The position numbers and the translations under genes are program-made. Below the pieces are notes generated by a model, which worked only from the letters and a program-made list of their open reading frames with translations, was not told where the DNA came from and ran no database searches. Of a stretch of DNA of 6,310 nucleotides, positions 5,089 to 6,310 are shown one piece after another. The DNA lies in contig CAMCFW010000135.1 of the NCBI GenBank assembly GCA_945874195.1, positions 1 through 6,310 on the forward strand, written 5' to 3'. This stretch comes from Chryseobacterium gleum. GTDB taxonomy: Bacteria; Bacteroidota; Bacteroidia; UBA10329. The first letter of the stretch is position 1. Each line of letters begins with the position of its first letter.

Positions 5089-6310
5089 TCATTCTTTCCT
5101 GACGGTCTTTAAACTCAATCCATTCATTGAGTTAGAGCCAAGTCCACTTACATTTCGCTGTACGAAGCGAAGCACCTGATCGTAATAAAGCACCACTACC
5201 GGGGCTTCGGCAACAATGATACTGTCCATTTGAGAATAGTACACCGCACGAAGGCTATCGCTGTTGGTGGACAGAGCCGATTCATACAAAAGGTCGTAGG
5301 TCGCGTTCTTAAAATGAGTGTAATTAGGACCATTGGGTGCACAGTTCTTGGAATAGAACAACGACAGTTGATTCTCTGGGTCGGCATAGTCGGCCATCCA
5401 CGATTTTCGGAAAAAAGCTACTTGCGAATTGGCCACTAAAGCGCCATGGGTGGCTGCCGGATTGACCTCGATCTTCAATCTGATGCCAACTTCCTCCAAC
5501 TGATGTTGCATGTATTCGCACAGATCTAGATACTGAGATGTGGTGTAAAGCGAGATCTCGGGCAGGCCTTTGCCGTTCGGAAAGCCAGCTTCGGCCAATA
5601 ATTGCTTTGCATTTTCGGGATCGAATCCGTATCCAGTAACGCGCAATTCCTCGCCTGGTAGACCATTCGGCAGAAAACCATGAATACCCGGAGCCCCGAT
5701 GTTGTTCCGTATGTAACGCATCATTTTAACACGGTCGAAACCGTAGTTGATGGCCTGCCTTATACGCTTGTCATTCAATACGTTGCGTCCGCCTTCTTCC
5801 AAGCTGTCCTTCAATAGGAAACCAAGATATTCGGTATTCAGAAAAGGCTGCGAATACATTTGAAACCGCTCTTTCATTTCGGGTTGAAGATTGCCATTCG
5901 GAGTGATCAGCACATCCTTGTAGCTTCCGTCTTCGAGGCCCGAAAGCATATCGAGGTTGCCGTTCATGAATTCGAGAAAAATGGACTGCGGATCGGGGAT
6001 GAACGATATTCCGATCGCATCCAGATACGGAAGCTTCCCTCCTGCATGGTCCATTTCAAAGTATGCCTCATTCTTGTGCAACACGAGTTTATTGGCCTCG
6101 TGCCACTCTTTGAACTGGAACGGGCCGGTTCCTACCGGTTCTCTTCCAAAATCCTTTCCCAATTTTTCGGCAACTTCAGGCGGAACAACCGAACAATATT
6201 GCATGGAGAGAATGCCCAGAAATGGAGGAAAACTGTGCTTCAAGTAAACCTCGAAAGTCGTGTCGTTCAAGGCATTGAATCCACCATTCCGTTCAAGGTC
6301 AATGGCCGAA
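5089..6310 (-). CDS. ABC transporter substrate-binding protein, family 5 (oligopeptide/dipeptide type), 5'-truncated by window edge
   Basis: The reading frame stays open through the right edge, so only the last ~406 residues are visible; family members are usually ~500-600, so roughly 100-150 N-terminal residues, including the expected signal peptide or lipobox, are missing. The TTG at 6270 is an internal leucine codon: upstream codons (Ser-Ala-Ile-Asp-Leu-Glu-Arg and on) continue the family-like sequence. Family-5 signatures, counted from the edge, are REPVGTGPFQFKEW (56-69), the lobe II motif RQAINYGFDR (184-193), AKQLLAEAGFPNG (234-246) and WMADYADPEN (304-313). Such proteins sit in the periplasm or on the outer face of the inner membrane and deliver peptides or similar ligands to an ABC permease. 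No permease or ATPase gene is visible; they may lie outside the window, or the protein may be an orphan. It is convergent with the six-gene unit. Confidence 0.93.
   Translation of the reverse strand, partial: SAIDLERNGGFNALNDTTFEVYLKHSFPPFLGILSMQYCSVVPPEVAEKLGKDFGREPVGTGPFQFKEWHEANKLVLHKNEAYFEMDHAGGKLPYLDAIGISFIPDPQSIFLEFMNGNLDMLSGLEDGSYKDVLITPNGNLQPEMKERFQMYSQPFLNTEYLGFLLKDSLEEGGRNVLNDKRIRQAINYGFDRVKMMRYIRNNIGAPGIHGFLPNGLPGEELRVTGYGFDPENAKQLLAEAGFPNGKGLPEISLYTTSQYLDLCEYMQHQLEEVGIRLKIEVNPAATHGALVANSQVAFFRKSWMADYADPENQLSLFYSKNCAPNGPNYTHFKNATYDLLYESALSTNSDSLRAVYYSQMDSIIVAEAPVVVLYYDQVLRFVQRNVSGLGSNSMNGLSLKTVRKE
5112..5133. terminator. Inverted repeat near the convergent gene ends, possible weak terminator
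   Basis: AACTCAAT (5112-5119) and ATTGAGTT (5126-5133) are perfect 8-base arms around a 6-base loop. The site lies 23 nt past the stop of the plus-strand EEP gene and within the last dozen codons of the minus-strand binding-protein gene. The stem is AT-rich with only two G-C pairs, and neither strand has a clear U-tract after it, so it is at best a weak or bidirectional terminator. No better hairpin is seen at this junction. Confidence 0.25.

Noticed and set aside
6268..6270. TTG as the start codon of the minus-strand binding protein
   Set aside because: The frame remains open to the window edge, and the codons before it continue family-like sequence; a mature binding protein also needs an N-terminal lobe and export signal that are not present after this point.
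1..6310. Search for mobile elements, CRISPR arrays, tRNA/rRNA genes, riboswitches, attachment sites and defence systems
   Set aside because: Nearly every base is taken by seven intact or edge-truncated genes of ordinary families. No repeat array, transposase, integrase or RNA gene signature was seen.

Overview
The window looks like a chromosomal segment of a Bacteroidota bacterium, probably of the Flavobacteriales / Cryomorphaceae-Crocinitomicaceae type. I infer this from the protein families (a bacterial SET protein, an alanine-dehydrogenase-like protein of the bacteroidotal type next to tsaE, tandem rhomboids of which the second carries a cytosolic tail, and a membrane-anchored endonuclease/exonuclease/phosphatase protein). 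The near absence of Shine-Dalgarno sequences fits the phylum, as does a moderate GC content. No database search was possible, so this is recognition by eye.

Layout. Six genes run left to right with almost no spacing: SET-domain methyltransferase (47-652), tsaE (676-1104), alanine dehydrogenase family protein (1101-2321), rhomboid protease 1 (2345-3091), rhomboid protease 2 (3095-3982) and membrane-anchored EEP-family hydrolase (3979-5088). Junctions are 23 nt, a 4-nt ATGA overlap, 23 nt, 3 nt, and another ATGA overlap, so they look like one transcription unit. A seventh gene, a family-5 (oligopeptide type) ABC transporter solute-binding protein, lies on the minus strand from the right edge to 5089. 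Its 5' end is outside the window, and its stop codon abuts the stop codon of the EEP gene with no base between them. The window has no non-coding stretch longer than about 25 bases apart from the first 46 bases, which may be the tail of an upstream gene.

How the genes fit together. TsaE serves tRNA t6A modification, the ald-like protein is an NAD(H)-dependent oxidoreductase, and the rhomboids and EEP protein act at the inner membrane. The operon is therefore functionally mixed, as is common for conserved bacteroidotal housekeeping strings, and I see no defence system, biosynthetic cluster or mobile element. The most notable point is in the alanine dehydrogenase: it keeps the NAD-binding and structural signatures of the family, but by alignment from memory lacks the two classical pyruvate/alanine-handling residues (Lys75 and His96 of the M. 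tuberculosis enzyme). It may therefore not be a standard alanine dehydrogenase.
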